In this document: in pieces, positions 41,961 to 53,439 of the stretch
How the letters are laid out: each line of letters opens with the position of its first letter
Numbering within the stretch: position 1 is the stretch's first letter
Source: Streptomyces acidicola
GTDB taxonomy: Bacteria > Actinomycetota > Actinomycetes > Streptomycetales > Streptomycetaceae
Length of the DNA: 64,000 nt
Direction: 5' to 3'
NCBI RefSeq assembly: GCF_009377235.1
Contig: NZ_VMNX01000015.1
Span: forward strand, 1 to 64,000
Notes under the pieces: generated by a model
What the model was told of the DNA's origin: nothing
What the model saw: the letters and a program-made list of their open reading frames with translations, nothing else
Database searches by the model: none
Position numbers and translations under genes: made by a program

Positions 41961-42398
41961 ATGCGCGAGTCAGTACAGGCAGAGGTCATGATGAGCTTCC
42001 TCGTCTCGGATGAGCTCTCCTTCCGGATCCCGGTGGAGCTGCGGTACGAGACGTGTGATCCCTATGCCGTGCGGCTGACCTTCCATCTCCCCGGAGACGC
42101 CCCGGTTACCTGGGCATTCGGGCGAGAGCTGCTGGTAGACGGCGTGGGGCGGCCGAGCGGTGACGGTGACGTCCATATCGCGCCCGCCGATCCGGAGGCG
42201 TTGGGCGAGGTGCTGATCCGGCTTCAGGTGGGCTGTGACCAGGCCCTGTTCCGGTCTGGAACAGCGCCGCTCGTGGCGTTCCTGGACCGTACGGACAAAC
42301 TGGTGCCGCTGGGGCAGGAGCGTTCCCTCGCCGACTTCGAGACGCACCTCGATGAGGCTCTGGACCGCATCCTGGCGGAGGAGCAGAGCGCGGGCTGA
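41961..42398 (+). CDS. ssgA: SsgA, sporulation-specific cell division activator
   Basis: 145 residues, MRESVQAEVMMSFLVSDEL. SsgA-like proteins occur only in morphologically complex actinomycetes and bring SsgB, and so FtsZ, to future sporulation septa. PVELRYETCDPYAVRLTFHLPGD, VTWAFGRELL and APLVAFLDRTDKLVPLGQE match SsgA itself rather than its paralogues, as I recall them. ssgR directly upstream confirms this. It is strong evidence for a sporulating streptomycete. Confidence 0.95.
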   Translation: MRESVQAEVMMSFLVSDELSFRIPVELRYETCDPYAVRLTFHLPGDAPVTWAFGRELLVDGVGRPSGDGDVHIAPADPEALGEVLIRLQVGCDQALFRSGTAPLVAFLDRTDKLVPLGQERSLADFETHLDEALDRILAEEQSAG

Positions 42399-42463
42399 GC
42401 CGCGCGCCTTGGGGGTGCCGTAACGCTTCTGCGTGCACGCTGCGGGGACTCCGGATGCCGGTG

Positions 42464-43966
42464 TCACCGCTTGCGGCGGCGCCCCCTCCCTGTGCGTGCC
42501 GGTGTCGCTGCCGCTGCCGGCTGAGGACTCGGGCGATCGGCCGAGACCACCAGCGCGGCCAGGGCAGTGGTCACGGGAACCGAGGCCACAAGGCCGATCG
42601 AGCCGACGAGCGTACGGACGATCTCCTCGGCGACCAGCTCGCTGTTGGCCACCGTGCCGACGCTGCTCTGCGCGATCGAGAAGAGCAGCAGCAGAGGAAG
42701 CGCGGCACCCGCGTAGGCGAGGACGAGCGTGTTGACGACCGAAGCGATGTGGTCGCGGCCGATGCGGATGCCGGCGCGGTACAGGCCGCGCCAGCCCATC
42801 GACGGATTGGCCTCGTGCAGCTCCCAGACCGCCGAGGTCTGTGTCACCGTCACGTCGTCGAGCACACCGAGTGAACCGATGATGACGCCCGCGAGCAGCA
42901 GACCGCTCATGTCGATCGACGGGTAGAGGCCGTGGATCAGGCCTGTGTTGTCGTCCGTGTTGCCGGTCAGTGAGGCCCAGCCGATGAACTGCGAGCCGAG
43001 CACACCGATCAGCAGCAGCGAGACCAGGGTGCCGAGCACCGCGACTGAGGTGCGGGCGGAGAGGCCGTGGCACATGTAGAGCGCGATCAGCATGATGGCG
43101 CTCGCTCCGACCACGGCCACGACCAGCGGGTTCGAGCCCTGCAGGATGGCGGGAAGGATGAAGAACGTCAGCACCAGGAAGCTGATGGTGAGCGCGACCA
43201 GCGCCATGACACCGCGCAATCGGCCCACCGCCACGACGGCGAGTGCGAAGATCCCGGCGAGCAGCACCATCGGGAACTTCCGGTTCACGTCGGTGACCGA
43301 GTACTGCAGGTCCTTGGGCGCCGAGGGTTCGTACGCGACCACGACCTCCTGGCCCTGCTCCAGCTGCCGTGACTGGTCCGGCTGGACGATCTCTGTGAAG
43401 GTGCGGCCCTTGTCCTTGCCGGTGTCGACTGTGATCGTCGCCTTCTTGCAGGTGCCGTTTTCCTGCTGCTGAGCGGATGAGCCCTCGGCGGTCGATGTGT
43501 CGCCGGTCGGGGGTGTCCCCGAGGCGTTCACGGACTTGCAGTCCAGCTCCTCGACCTTCGTGACCGTGGCCTGCTGGGTCTGCCGGTCGAAGCCGACGCC
43601 GGTGCGCTCGTGCGGTGGGGCGCCGCCGGGCCAGAGCACCACGAGGCCCACGACGACCGCCGTCGCGAAGGGGATGAGCACCGCGGCGATGACCTTGCGT
43701 AGGTGCCGGGAGACGGGGGTGGCGGGGCCGTGGCTGTGGGAGTGCCCGTGGCTGCCGCTGGAACCCGGGCCGTGGCCCTGCCCGTGCTCCTGACCGTCAT
43801 GGGGGCCGTGACCGTCACCGGCACCGTGGCCTCCGCCGGGGCCCCAGCCACCACCGGATCCATGTCCGCCACCGGAGCCATGCCCGCCACCAGGGCCGCG
43901 TTCATGGCTGCGCCCAGGGCCATGTCCGCGTGGGGGCTCCGGGGGTGGGAGTGGGGGCTGTCGCAT
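42464..43966 (-). CDS. YibE/F family membrane protein
   Basis: 500 residues from ATG 43966; a GTG nine bases earlier is also possible. A His/Gly/Pro-rich cytoplasmic tail (1-80) precedes one helix, a soluble domain with two Cys (near residues 145 and 175), and seven or more helices. GVLDDVTVTQTSAVWEL near 385 is the family hallmark. The His-rich tail may bind metal. The function of the family is not established. It converges on ssgA and is divergent from thiC. Confidence 0.85.
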   Translation of the reverse strand: MRQPPLPPPEPPRGHGPGRSHERGPGGGHGSGGGHGSGGGWGPGGGHGAGDGHGPHDGQEHGQGHGPGSSGSHGHSHSHGPATPVSRHLRKVIAAVLIPFATAVVVGLVVLWPGGAPPHERTGVGFDRQTQQATVTKVEELDCKSVNASGTPPTGDTSTAEGSSAQQQENGTCKKATITVDTGKDKGRTFTEIVQPDQSRQLEQGQEVVVAYEPSAPKDLQYSVTDVNRKFPMVLLAGIFALAVVAVGRLRGVMALVALTISFLVLTFFILPAILQGSNPLVVAVVGASAIMLIALYMCHGLSARTSVAVLGTLVSLLLIGVLGSQFIGWASLTGNTDDNTGLIHGLYPSIDMSGLLLAGVIIGSLGVLDDVTVTQTSAVWELHEANPSMGWRGLYRAGIRIGRDHIASVVNTLVLAYAGAALPLLLLFSIAQSSVGTVANSELVAEEIVRTLVGSIGLVASVPVTTALAALVVSADRPSPQPAAAATPARTGRGRRRKR

Positions 43967-44053
43967 CGTGGTCACCGACCGATCATCGCAAGAACGGCGG
44001 GAGTCCACTGTTCACCGCGCCACATCTGCCGCTAGCGTAGAGGCACCTTTGCA

Positions 44054-46026
<1,973 letters not shown>

Positions 46027-46038
46027 GTAGCGGGGTTC

Positions 46039-46062
46039 GATGCCCCGGCTCTCCGGGGCATC
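46039..46062 (+). terminator. terminator of thiC
   Basis: GATGCCCCGG pairs with CCGGGGCATC around a CTCT loop, 12 bp after the thiC stop. Confidence 0.85.
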
Positions 46063-46339
46063 GCTTCCCTGAGAGCGAAGGAAGACGGCGCGTCGGCTCT
46101 CTCAGGGGAGTGGCTTCATGATGGGGAGAGAACTAGGCAAGGGGTTGTTCGGGCGTGTGTCCGGGAGAACCCGGCCGCGCCGCTGCCCTCACCCCGGTAC
46201 GGTTCTTCTCCGGCGGAGGGATCTCGCTCGGTCGGCCTCACGGGTCGGCTCGCGGATCGGTCCTGGCCCATGGCCGGGGCGATGCTCCGGGAGGCCGCCG
46301 GGGCCGGAGCGCGGCTCCGGCATGGCGGTTCCCGGTGCG
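46063..46339. other. convergent intergenic region
   Basis: Apart from the thiC terminator I see no gene or clear element here. It is rich in GC and in short repeats of GGCCGG type. Confidence 0.3.
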
Positions 46340-47206
46340 TCACTCCGGCTGGTTGTCCGGTCCTCCGAAGTCCGGGCTCGTGAAGTCCGGGCTGGAGAAG
46401 CCGGGGCGGCGTCCCGCGCCGGGGCCGCCCTCGGGGCTGCTGAAGCCCGGACGGTTGTAGCCGAGGTTCGGGATGCGGCTGGGCGGGGTGGACGGGACTG
46501 TGGGGCCCATGGCGGTGGTGCCCGGGTCGGTGAGGGCCTCGCGGAAGAACGGCATGATGCCGCGCTCCAGCAGGGCCTCCAGCCACGCTTCCCTCGCCCG
46601 GGCCACCTCGTCGTTCAACTCACCCTGGGCTCCGGCGTCCAACGAGGTGGCGCCGTTGCGCAGGGCGGTGAGGAGGAGGCCGACTGCGGCCACGAGGATG
46701 GCGGCCGCCGTGATCGCCCCGAAGACCCACCCGGTCGTGGTGAGGGTCTGGGCGATGCCCGGCTCGGGGTCGAGCATCTGCAGGACGTACCCCACGAGCA
46801 GGAAGATCGCCGCGGCGGTACCGGCAAGGACGGGAGCGAGGACGGCGACGATGGCTCCGGCGCCCGCCCCGGCCGTCTCGGTGGTCTCCCCCATGGTGGT
46901 CGCGAGCCCCACCGCGGTGCCGCTCGGCTCGGCCGAGCCGGAGGTGCCTTCGCGGGACGACGGGGTGGACGGCGCCGGATGGCGCAGTTCCTCGCGGACC
47001 TTGACGTAGTAGTCGTATTCGGTCGCCGCGGCAGCTGTGATGAGCCCGGTGGCGTTGAGCGCCATGGTGCGCAGCTGCTCCGGGTTGAGCCGCCGGCCGA
47101 CTGCGGCGAGTTCCGGGCGGTGTGGTGCGGAGCGCAGCGCCTTGCCGAGGATCCGCTCGAATTCCTGGCGGTCCTCGCTCGGCAGGTGCTGCGGAACGCT
47201 GTTCAT
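46340..47206 (-). CDS. membrane protein with Gly/Pro/Phe-rich tail
   Basis: 288 residues from ATG 47206 (a second ATG lies 6 bp earlier). Residues 1-75 are hydrophilic and helical. Two hydrophobic helices follow (IVAVLAPVLAGTAAAIFLLVGYVL near 120 and GAITAAAILVAAVGLLLTAL near 160), then a helical segment. The tail repeats GFSSP/FTSPDF motifs. No family function is recognised; it resembles uncharacterised streptomycete proteins. Confidence 0.75.
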   Translation of the reverse strand: MNSVPQHLPSEDRQEFERILGKALRSAPHRPELAAVGRRLNPEQLRTMALNATGLITAAAATEYDYYVKVREELRHPAPSTPSSREGTSGSAEPSGTAVGLATTMGETTETAGAGAGAIVAVLAPVLAGTAAAIFLLVGYVLQMLDPEPGIAQTLTTTGWVFGAITAAAILVAAVGLLLTALRNGATSLDAGAQGELNDEVARAREAWLEALLERGIMPFFREALTDPGTTAMGPTVPSTPPSRIPNLGYNRPGFSSPEGGPGAGRRPGFSSPDFTSPDFGGPDNQPE

Positions 47207-47406
47207 GTGCATCCCCCGATGCTCCGTAGGGCTTGGGGCTCGGCATGCTGACGAGCCGTCGGGCAGAAACGGAGGGGAGCCTGCTACGGATAAGCCGATG
47301 GTAGAGCGATGAAGGTACGCGGTGACAGGGGGTTTCCAGAAAATGGCCCCTGGCCAGCACAGTTCTTCTGCGGTGCGCCGTGGGGGGACACGTGCCCGGA
47401 GAACGT

Positions 47407-48486
47407 TCAGCTGTCCAGCGGCAGTTGCTGGACCAGCAGCTTTCCGGCCATGGTCACTCCGCCGTCCATGGCGATGGCCAGTCCGTCCGCATAGATGTGC
47501 GGTCCGGCGACCACGGGCCCCGACTCATCCTCGCCGTCCTCCGAGCCGACCTCGCCCAGGAGGTACGGGATGGGGCTGTGGCCGTGGACGATGCGCGTGC
47601 CGCCGTAGACGTCGAGGAGGGAGCGGACGGCGTCGGCGCCGCCCTCGTCGCGGAAGGAGAAGCGCTTGGTGAACTTGCGGAAGAGGTCCCAGACCTCGTC
47701 CGCGTCGTTGCGGGCGATGGTCTCGCGGACGGTGTCGTTGACCGCCTCGATGGAGTCGCCGTAGTCGAGATAGGCGGTGGTGTCGGAGTGCACCAGCAGG
47801 TGGCCGTCGACCAGCTCCATGGCGTCCAGCCGGGCCATCCACTGCAGATGGTGGTCCTGGAGGCGGTCCATGTCGGTCTTCTGGCCGCCGTTGAGCAGCC
47901 AGGCGGCGTGGAAGGTGGCGGTGCCCGCGCCGGAGTTGACGGGGGTGTCGCCGAACCGCTTGGCGCCGAGCAGCAGCAGTTCGTGGTTGCCCATGAGGGC
48001 CTTGCAGTAGCCGCCGGCCGCGGCCGCCTCGGCGGACAGCCGCATCACGAGGTCGATGACGCCGATGCCGTCCGGGCCCCGGTCGGTGAAGTCGCCCAGG
48101 AACCACAGCCGCGCGGTGCCCGCGGACCAGTTGCCCTCGGCGTCGACGAGGCCCTTCTCCTGGAGCGCGGCGACCAGCTGATCGAGGTAGCCGTGCACAT
48201 CTCCGACGACGTAGAGGGGACCCTGCCCGGTCTCGGGCTGGGCGGTCCCCGCGGCCTCGGGGACGACGGAGACCAGAACGGTGTCACCCCGGTTGATCAC
48301 TGGCAGATCGCGCTGGGTGGGCGTGTACCCCTCGGGATAGTCCTCGGACTCGTCGAGGGGTGGGACCACCTCGCCCGGGTGTGTGCCCTGCGCGTAGGGA
48401 CCGGCCTCGTGGACGTACGCGGGTACGCGAAAATCGCGCACCGTCGGCGTCCGCACCTCGGGTCCCTGACCGGCCCCCTGCGTCAT
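47407..48486 (-). CDS. metallophosphoesterase
   Basis: 359 residues from ATG 48486, preceded by GGAGGGG; the frame is open to 48636. The calcineurin-like metal site is complete: GDVHG near residue 95, GDFTDRGPDG near 124, GNHE near 155, a later His in LLVHSD and VHGHSPIPY near 300. The SLT/ApaH-like arrangement suggests a protein phosphatase or dinucleotide hydrolase; which one cannot be decided. About 80 residues at the N-terminus are family-specific. Confidence 0.88.
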   Translation of the reverse strand: MTQGAGQGPEVRTPTVRDFRVPAYVHEAGPYAQGTHPGEVVPPLDESEDYPEGYTPTQRDLPVINRGDTVLVSVVPEAAGTAQPETGQGPLYVVGDVHGYLDQLVAALQEKGLVDAEGNWSAGTARLWFLGDFTDRGPDGIGVIDLVMRLSAEAAAAGGYCKALMGNHELLLLGAKRFGDTPVNSGAGTATFHAAWLLNGGQKTDMDRLQDHHLQWMARLDAMELVDGHLLVHSDTTAYLDYGDSIEAVNDTVRETIARNDADEVWDLFRKFTKRFSFRDEGGADAVRSLLDVYGGTRIVHGHSPIPYLLGEVGSEDGEDESGPVVAGPHIYADGLAIAMDGGVTMAGKLLVQQLPLDS

Positions 48487-48647
48487 CGACCCCTCCACCA
48501 CCATCGCCCGCATCTGCACCTGATCGGACTGCCTGGTCGTGGCGGCCCGCGGTGTCGTGCGCCCATCATAGGAATGCGGATCGCGCCATGTGATGACCCA
48601 GGGGTGGTGAAATGGCGCAGGACCCCGGTTCACCACGGTTTTCTCCC

Positions 48648-48677
48648 GAATTGGGCGGGGCTTTCCCCGCCCAATTC
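48648..48677 (-). terminator. terminator of the LacI gene
   Basis: A 13-bp perfect stem GAATTGGGCGGGG with its complement and a CTTT loop, 45 bp past the stop of the leftward LacI gene. Confidence 0.85.
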
Positions 48678-48722
48678 CTCATCGGATCCCCGAAGGGCCC
48701 TCACCGGATCCTCGATCGGTGG

Positions 48723-49835
48723 TCACCCCTCCTCGGGTGACCGGGGCGGGCTGATGGTCGTGCGCGGCGAGCGTCGCTCGGAAGAGGTCCGCACGATCAG
48801 TTCCGTGGGTATCACCTGTTGAACCGGCTGGTCCGACTTCACTCCTTCGATGGCGTCGATGAGGAGCTGGACCACCGCCGTGCCGATCCGGCGCGGTTTC
48901 AGGGACAGCGTGGTGATGGGCGGCTCGGTGCTGGCGTACACGGTGGACTCGCTGCAGCAGACCAGCAGCAGGTCCTCGGGGACGCGCAGGCCGTATCGCC
49001 GGGCCGCGGCCAGGAGGTCGGTGCCGTTCGGGTCGAAGAGACCGTAGACGGCGTCCGGGCGGTCGGGCCGGGCCAGCAGCCGGTCGGCGGCCACTGCTCC
49101 GGCGCACGGATCGTGCGCCGGATAGGCCTCGTACACCGGATCCTGGCCGACTCGCTCGCACCAGTGCAGGTACGCGGTCGTGGACAGGTGGGTGTACGTG
49201 TCGGTTGTGGTGCCCGTCAGGAGGCCGATCCGACGGGCACCGGCGTCGGCCAGGTGGTCGAGGATGCCGAGGACGGCGGCCTCGTGGTCGTTGTCGACCC
49301 ATGCGGCGACCGGGAGCGAGCCGGCCGGGCGGCCGTCGGAGACCACCGGTAATCCCTGGCGGACCAGCTCGCCGACCACGTGATCCTCGTCGGACGGATC
49401 GATGACCACGGTGCCGTCCAGGGCCACGTTCGACCACACGTCGTGGCGCGAGGTCGCGGGGAGGATGACCAGGGCGTAGCCCCGGGCGAGCGCGGCCGAG
49501 GTGGCGGCCCGCGCCATTTCCGCGAAGTACGCGAACTCGGTGAAGGTGAAAGGTTCATCCCCGTACGTGGTCACGGTCAGGCCGATCAGCCCGGACTTCC
49601 CGGTACGAAGTGTTCGGGCCGCGGCCGACGGGCGGTAGCCCAGCCGGTCGGCGACCTCACGGACATGGCGTCGGGTGGCGTCCGGGAGCCGGCCCTTGCC
49701 GTTGAGGGCGTCGGACACGGTCGTGATGGAGACCCCGGCTGCGGCGGCCACGTCTCTGATGCCCGCCCGGCCCGGCCGACTGCCTCGGCGGGGAGTGTCT
49801 GCCCGGCTCACCTGGTGCTTCCCTGCTGCTGTCAT
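48723..49835 (-). CDS. LacI family transcriptional regulator
   Basis: 370 residues, ATG start at 49835. The LacI helix-turn-helix and hinge are clear: GIRDVAAAAGVSITTVSDALNGKGRLPDATRRHVREVADRLGYRPSAAARTLRTGKSGLIGL (about 25-86). The rest is the periplasmic-binding-like sensor domain. It is divergent from an aminotransferase gene and stands alone otherwise, so its inducer and target are not evident. Confidence 0.93.
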   Translation of the reverse strand: MTAAGKHQVSRADTPRRGSRPGRAGIRDVAAAAGVSITTVSDALNGKGRLPDATRRHVREVADRLGYRPSAAARTLRTGKSGLIGLTVTTYGDEPFTFTEFAYFAEMARAATSAALARGYALVILPATSRHDVWSNVALDGTVVIDPSDEDHVVGELVRQGLPVVSDGRPAGSLPVAAWVDNDHEAAVLGILDHLADAGARRIGLLTGTTTDTYTHLSTTAYLHWCERVGQDPVYEAYPAHDPCAGAVAADRLLARPDRPDAVYGLFDPNGTDLLAAARRYGLRVPEDLLLVCCSESTVYASTEPPITTLSLKPRRIGTAVVQLLIDAIEGVKSDQPVQQVIPTELIVRTSSERRSPRTTISPPRSPEEG

Positions 49836-50190
49836 GGCGAGCCGATAGTAGGGCTCATGCGGTGGGGTAGTGCGGACGCATATGCGCTCGTTGACAGGTA
49901 CGTTTCTGCAAGGTCAAACTCCATCAATTACCTTGGAACACAAGGGACTTGACCCAACCAATATCAGTAGGTGACTTGTCGGCGCGCACGGGCCTGCCAA
50001 GTAGCTCACGTCTCGAAGAGGTCTCAGCTCACCTTCACGAGGGATGCGCGCCACGGCGCGAGCCACCGGCGCGTGAGGTTGAGAGCGGCGCGCCCCCCGT
50101 TTCGTACGCCTTCGTGTGGTGATCACTGTGGGACGTGCGTGACAGGTGGAGACGTAGGCGACGGGGAGGCGGCGACGGGGAGGCAAGGGG

Positions 50191-50199
50191 TTGTCCACA
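50191..50199 (+). promoter_or_regulatory. DnaA box
   Basis: TTGTCCACA, the preferred Streptomyces DnaA-box sequence, as a single copy upstream of the aminotransferase gene. Confidence 0.55.
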
Positions 50200-50220
50200 G
50201 GCCGTTCGCAGGGGGGCCGA

Positions 50221-50239
50221 ATCCTCATAAAGTGAGGAT
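50221..50239. promoter_or_regulatory. operator-like inverted repeat
   Basis: ATCCTCA-TAAAG-TGAGGAT, perfect 7-bp arms, 14 bp upstream of the ribosome site GAGGAGG of the aminotransferase gene. The regulator is unknown. Confidence 0.5.
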
Positions 50240-50266
50240 CATTAAGTGTCGACGAGGAGGACTGCG

Positions 50267-51346
50267 GTGAGCGAGACGAGCCCCAAGCTGCGAGCCGAGC
50301 TGGACGGGATCCCCACCTACAAGCCCGGCAAGCCCGCCGCTGCGGGTGGCCCCGTGGCCTACAAGCTGTCCTCCAACGAGAACCCCTACCCGCCGCTGCC
50401 CGGCGTGCTGGAGAGCGTGATGGCGGCGGCCGGTTCCTTCAACCGGTACCCGGACATGATGTGCACGGCCCTGATGAACGAGCTGGCGGACCGCTTCGGG
50501 GTGCCGGTATCCCATCTGTCCACGGGCACGGGCTCGGTCGGTGTGGCCCAGCAACTGCTCCAGGCGACTTCCGGTCCCGGCGACGAGGTGATCTACGCCT
50601 GGCGGTCCTTCGAGGCGTATCCGATCATCACGCAGGTCAGCGGGGCCACGTCCGTGCAGGTGCCGCTGACGCCGGGCGAGGTGCACGACCTGGACGCGAT
50701 GGCGGACGCGATCACCGACCGGACGCGGCTGATCTTCGTCTGCAACCCCAACAACCCGACGGGCACCGTGGTCCGCCGGGCCGAGCTCGAGCGGTTCCTC
50801 GACCGGGTGCCGGGTGATGTGCTGGTGGTCCTGGACGAGGCGTACCGGGAGTTCATCCGCGACACCAGCGTCCCGGACGGGGTCGAGCTCTACCGCGAGC
50901 GGCCGAACGTCTGCGTGCTGCGCACGTTCTCCAAGGCGTACGGCCTCGCCGGACTCCGGGTGGGCTTCGCGATCGCCCACGAGCCGGTGGCGGCCGCCCT
51001 GCGCAAGACGGCCGTGCCGTTCGGAGTGAGTCAGCTCGCCCAGGAGGCGGCCATCACCTCGCTCCGCGCGGAGGACGAACTCCTCGGCCGCGTCGGCGCA
51101 CTGGTCTGCGAGCGTACGCGCGTCGCCGAGGGACTGCGGTCGCAGGGCTGGACGGTGCCCGAGACCCAGGCGAACTTCGTATGGCTGCGCCTGGGCGATC
51201 GCACGGTCGAATTCGCCACGGCGTGCGAGCAGGCCGGCGCCGTCGTCCGGCCGTTCTCCGGTGAGGGCGTCCGCGTGACGATCGGCGAGCCCGAGGCGAA
51301 CGACATCTTCCTGAAGGCGGCGGACTCGTTCCGTAAGGATCGGTAG
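50267..51346 (+). CDS. HisC-like aromatic/histidinol-phosphate aminotransferase
   Basis: 359 residues from GTG 50267, directly behind GAGGAGG. A class II aminotransferase: [13 protein letters not shown] near residue 31, [12 protein letters not shown] near 160, LDEAYREF near 192 and [16 protein letters not shown] near 219 with the PLP lysine. In actinobacteria this branch includes Pat, which makes aromatic amino acids, and HisC2. No histidine genes are nearby, so Pat is the more likely role. Confidence 0.88.
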   Translation: MSETSPKLRAELDGIPTYKPGKPAAAGGPVAYKLSSNENPYPPLPGVLESVMAAAGSFNRYPDMMCTALMNELADRFGVPVSHLSTGTGSVGVAQQLLQATSGPGDEVIYAWRSFEAYPIITQVSGATSVQVPLTPGEVHDLDAMADAITDRTRLIFVCNPNNPTGTVVRRAELERFLDRVPGDVLVVLDEAYREFIRDTSVPDGVELYRERPNVCVLRTFSKAYGLAGLRVGFAIAHEPVAAALRKTAVPFGVSQLAQEAAITSLRAEDELLGRVGALVCERTRVAEGLRSQGWTVPETQANFVWLRLGDRTVEFATACEQAGAVVRPFSGEGVRVTIGEPEANDIFLKAADSFRKDR

Positions 51347-51910
51347 CGCCGACGTCTGCGAGGGTGCTCCGGCGGCTGAGAGGGTCCTTCGGCGCGGCGT
51401 TGGATCGATGTCGTCCGTGGTGGCGTCGGGCAGACGTCATCAACGCCGGCGTCGGGGCGCCGTCGTCAGCGGTGGCGTGGGGTGGCGCGGTTGGACGCCG
51501 GTGGTTCGGGGGCTGTCAAGGTGTGACGAGTTCCACTCGGGTCGGGTCGTCGTCATACGCGGCGTAAGGAGATGCGGGTCGCGTCGGCGTGGCCCAGCAC
51601 CTTGCACGGCCTGTGAAGAGACGGTCGTTGCCCCGTGAGCCCGGCGTGGGCCGGCAGTGCGGGCGAGTCGGCGGCCGTCGGGCTGCAGCTGCGTCCTGGT
51701 GCTGCGCACGGGCCGTGGATTGGCCAATTCTGTTGAAGTTGCCGCAGGGGGGTTGACTCAAAGAGGGGACCCCCCTTGGGGCGCCACAGCGGCATGCTCC
51801 ATAATGGCTTGTGAATGTGAACGCGTTCACAAGCTGCCCGGTTGCTCCCGAGGTGTGGGTGACACAACGGGCGAAACTGCCGCCATGACCACGGCATGTA
51901 AGGAGAAGAC
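51347..51910. other. long cydA leader region
   Basis: 564 bp before cydA. It contains the Rex operator at 51815-51832 and, further up, TTGACT at 51753 and a G6/C6 stem (51747-51752 with 51770-51775). Small open frames exist but none looks coding. Confidence 0.4.
51815..51832. promoter_or_regulatory. Rex operator of the cyd operon
   Basis: ATGTGAACGCGTTCACAA, 17 of 18 bases matching the Rex site TTGTGAACGCGTTCACAA. Rex is the redox repressor of Streptomyces that senses the NADH/NAD ratio and controls cydABCD. The site is 78 bp upstream of the cydA start. Confidence 0.92.
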
Positions 51911-53419
51911 GTGGACATCGCTTTGGCGCCGGAGACTCTGGCGCGATGGCAGTTCGGCATCACCACCGTCTACCACTTCCTTTTCGTCCCCCTGACGATC
52001 TCGCTCGCCGCGCTCACCGCGGGACTGCAGACCGCATGGGTCCGCACGCAGAAGGAGAAGTACCTCAGGGCCACCAAGTTCTGGGGCAAGCTCTTCCTGA
52101 TCAACATCGCGATGGGTGTCGTCACCGGCATCGTGCAGGAGTTCCAGTTCGGCATGAACTGGTCCGACTACTCGCGCTTCGTCGGCGACGTCTTCGGTGC
52201 TCCGCTGGCCTTCGAGGCCCTGATCGCCTTCTTCTTCGAGTCGACCTTCATAGGCCTGTGGATCTTCGGCTGGGACAAGCTGCCGCCGAAGATCCACCTC
52301 GCCTGTATATGGATGGTCTCGATCGGCACGATCCTGTCCGCGTACTTCATCCTCGCGGCCAACTCATGGATGCAGCACCCGGTCGGCTACCGGATCAACG
52401 AGCAGAAGGGCCGCGCCGAGCTGACCGACTTCTGGCTCGTCCTGACCCAGAACACCACGCTGACCCAGGTCTTCCACACCCTCACCGCTGCCTTCCTCAC
52501 CGGCGGCGCGTTCATGGTCGGCATCGCCGCCTACCATCTGGCCCGCAAGAAGCACATCCCGGTGATGAAGACCTCGCTCCGGCTCGGCCTGGTCACCGTG
52601 GTCATAGCCGGCATGCTCACCGCGATCAGCGGCGACCTGCTCGGCAAGGTCATGTTCAAGCAGCAGCCGATGAAGATGGCGGCGGCCGAGGCCCTCTGGG
52701 ACGGCCAGGCGCCCGCACCCTTCTCGGTCTTCGCCTACGGAGACGTCGACAAGGGCCACAACAAGGTCGCCATCGAGATCCCGGGCCTGCTGTCCTTCCT
52801 CGCCAACGACGACTTCGACTCGTACGTCCCCGGCATCAACGACGTCAACAAGTCCGAGCAGCAGAAGTACGGGCCCGGTGACTACCGGCCCAACATCCCC
52901 GTCGCCTACTGGGGCTTCCGCTGGATGATCGGCTTCGGCATGACGTCCTTCGCCCTCGGCCTGGTCGGACTCTGGCTGACACGCAAGAAGTTCCTGCTGC
53001 CCCAGCATCTGCGGGTGGGCGATGACGAGGTGCCCCATCTCGTGCTGCTGCCCGGGAAGGCCCTCGGCCCGACCCTCACCAAGTGGTACTGGCGCGTCGC
53101 GTTCCTCACCCTGGGCTTCCCTCTGATCGCCAGCTCCTGGGGCTGGATCTTCACCGAGATGGGCCGCCAGCCCTGGGTCGTCTACGGCGTGCTGCGCACC
53201 CGCGACGCGGTCTCCCCCGGAGTCTCGCAGGGCGAGGTCATCACCTCGATGATCGTGTTCACCACGCTGTACGCGATCCTCGCCGTCGTCGAGGTCAAGC
53301 TGCTCGCGAAGTACGTCAAGGCCGGGCCGCCCGAGCTCACCGAGGCCGATCTCAACCCGCCCACAAAGATCGGCGGCGACTCCCGTGACGCCGACAAGCC
53401 GATGGCCTTCTCCTACTAG
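51911..53419 (+). CDS. cydA: cytochrome bd ubiquinol oxidase subunit I
   Basis: 502 residues from GTG 51911 behind AAGGAGA. CydA carries all three haems of the terminal oxidase, which keeps respiration going at low oxygen. LARWQFGITTVYHFLFVPLTI has the first haem ligand (H22). FIGLWIFGWDKLPPKIHL and NSWMQHPVG are conserved. The Q-loop is of the short type, as in other actinobacteria. It is followed by cydB after 20 bp and controlled by Rex. Confidence 0.97.
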   Translation: MDIALAPETLARWQFGITTVYHFLFVPLTISLAALTAGLQTAWVRTQKEKYLRATKFWGKLFLINIAMGVVTGIVQEFQFGMNWSDYSRFVGDVFGAPLAFEALIAFFFESTFIGLWIFGWDKLPPKIHLACIWMVSIGTILSAYFILAANSWMQHPVGYRINEQKGRAELTDFWLVLTQNTTLTQVFHTLTAAFLTGGAFMVGIAAYHLARKKHIPVMKTSLRLGLVTVVIAGMLTAISGDLLGKVMFKQQPMKMAAAEALWDGQAPAPFSVFAYGDVDKGHNKVAIEIPGLLSFLANDDFDSYVPGINDVNKSEQQKYGPGDYRPNIPVAYWGFRWMIGFGMTSFALGLVGLWLTRKKFLLPQHLRVGDDEVPHLVLLPGKALGPTLTKWYWRVAFLTLGFPLIASSWGWIFTEMGRQPWVVYGVLRTRDAVSPGVSQGEVITSMIVFTTLYAILAVVEVKLLAKYVKAGPPELTEADLNPPTKIGGDSRDADKPMAFSY

Positions 53420-53439
53420 GCCGAGGGAGCTGCACAGTC

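Larger units (their letters stand above)
49836..50266. other. divergent intergenic region with one DnaA box and an operator-like repeat
   Basis: 431 bp between lacI and the aminotransferase gene. TTGTCCACA, an exact DnaA box, is at 50191-50199. ATCCTCA/TGAGGAT (50221-50227 and 50233-50239) is a perfect 7-bp inverted repeat just before the aminotransferase ribosome site. I found no tRNA or other gene. Confidence 0.5.

Noticed and set aside
49836-50266. tRNA gene or attachment site in the lacI-aminotransferase spacer
   Set aside because: I looked for a cloverleaf and a T-loop GTTCGAATC-type sequence and found none.
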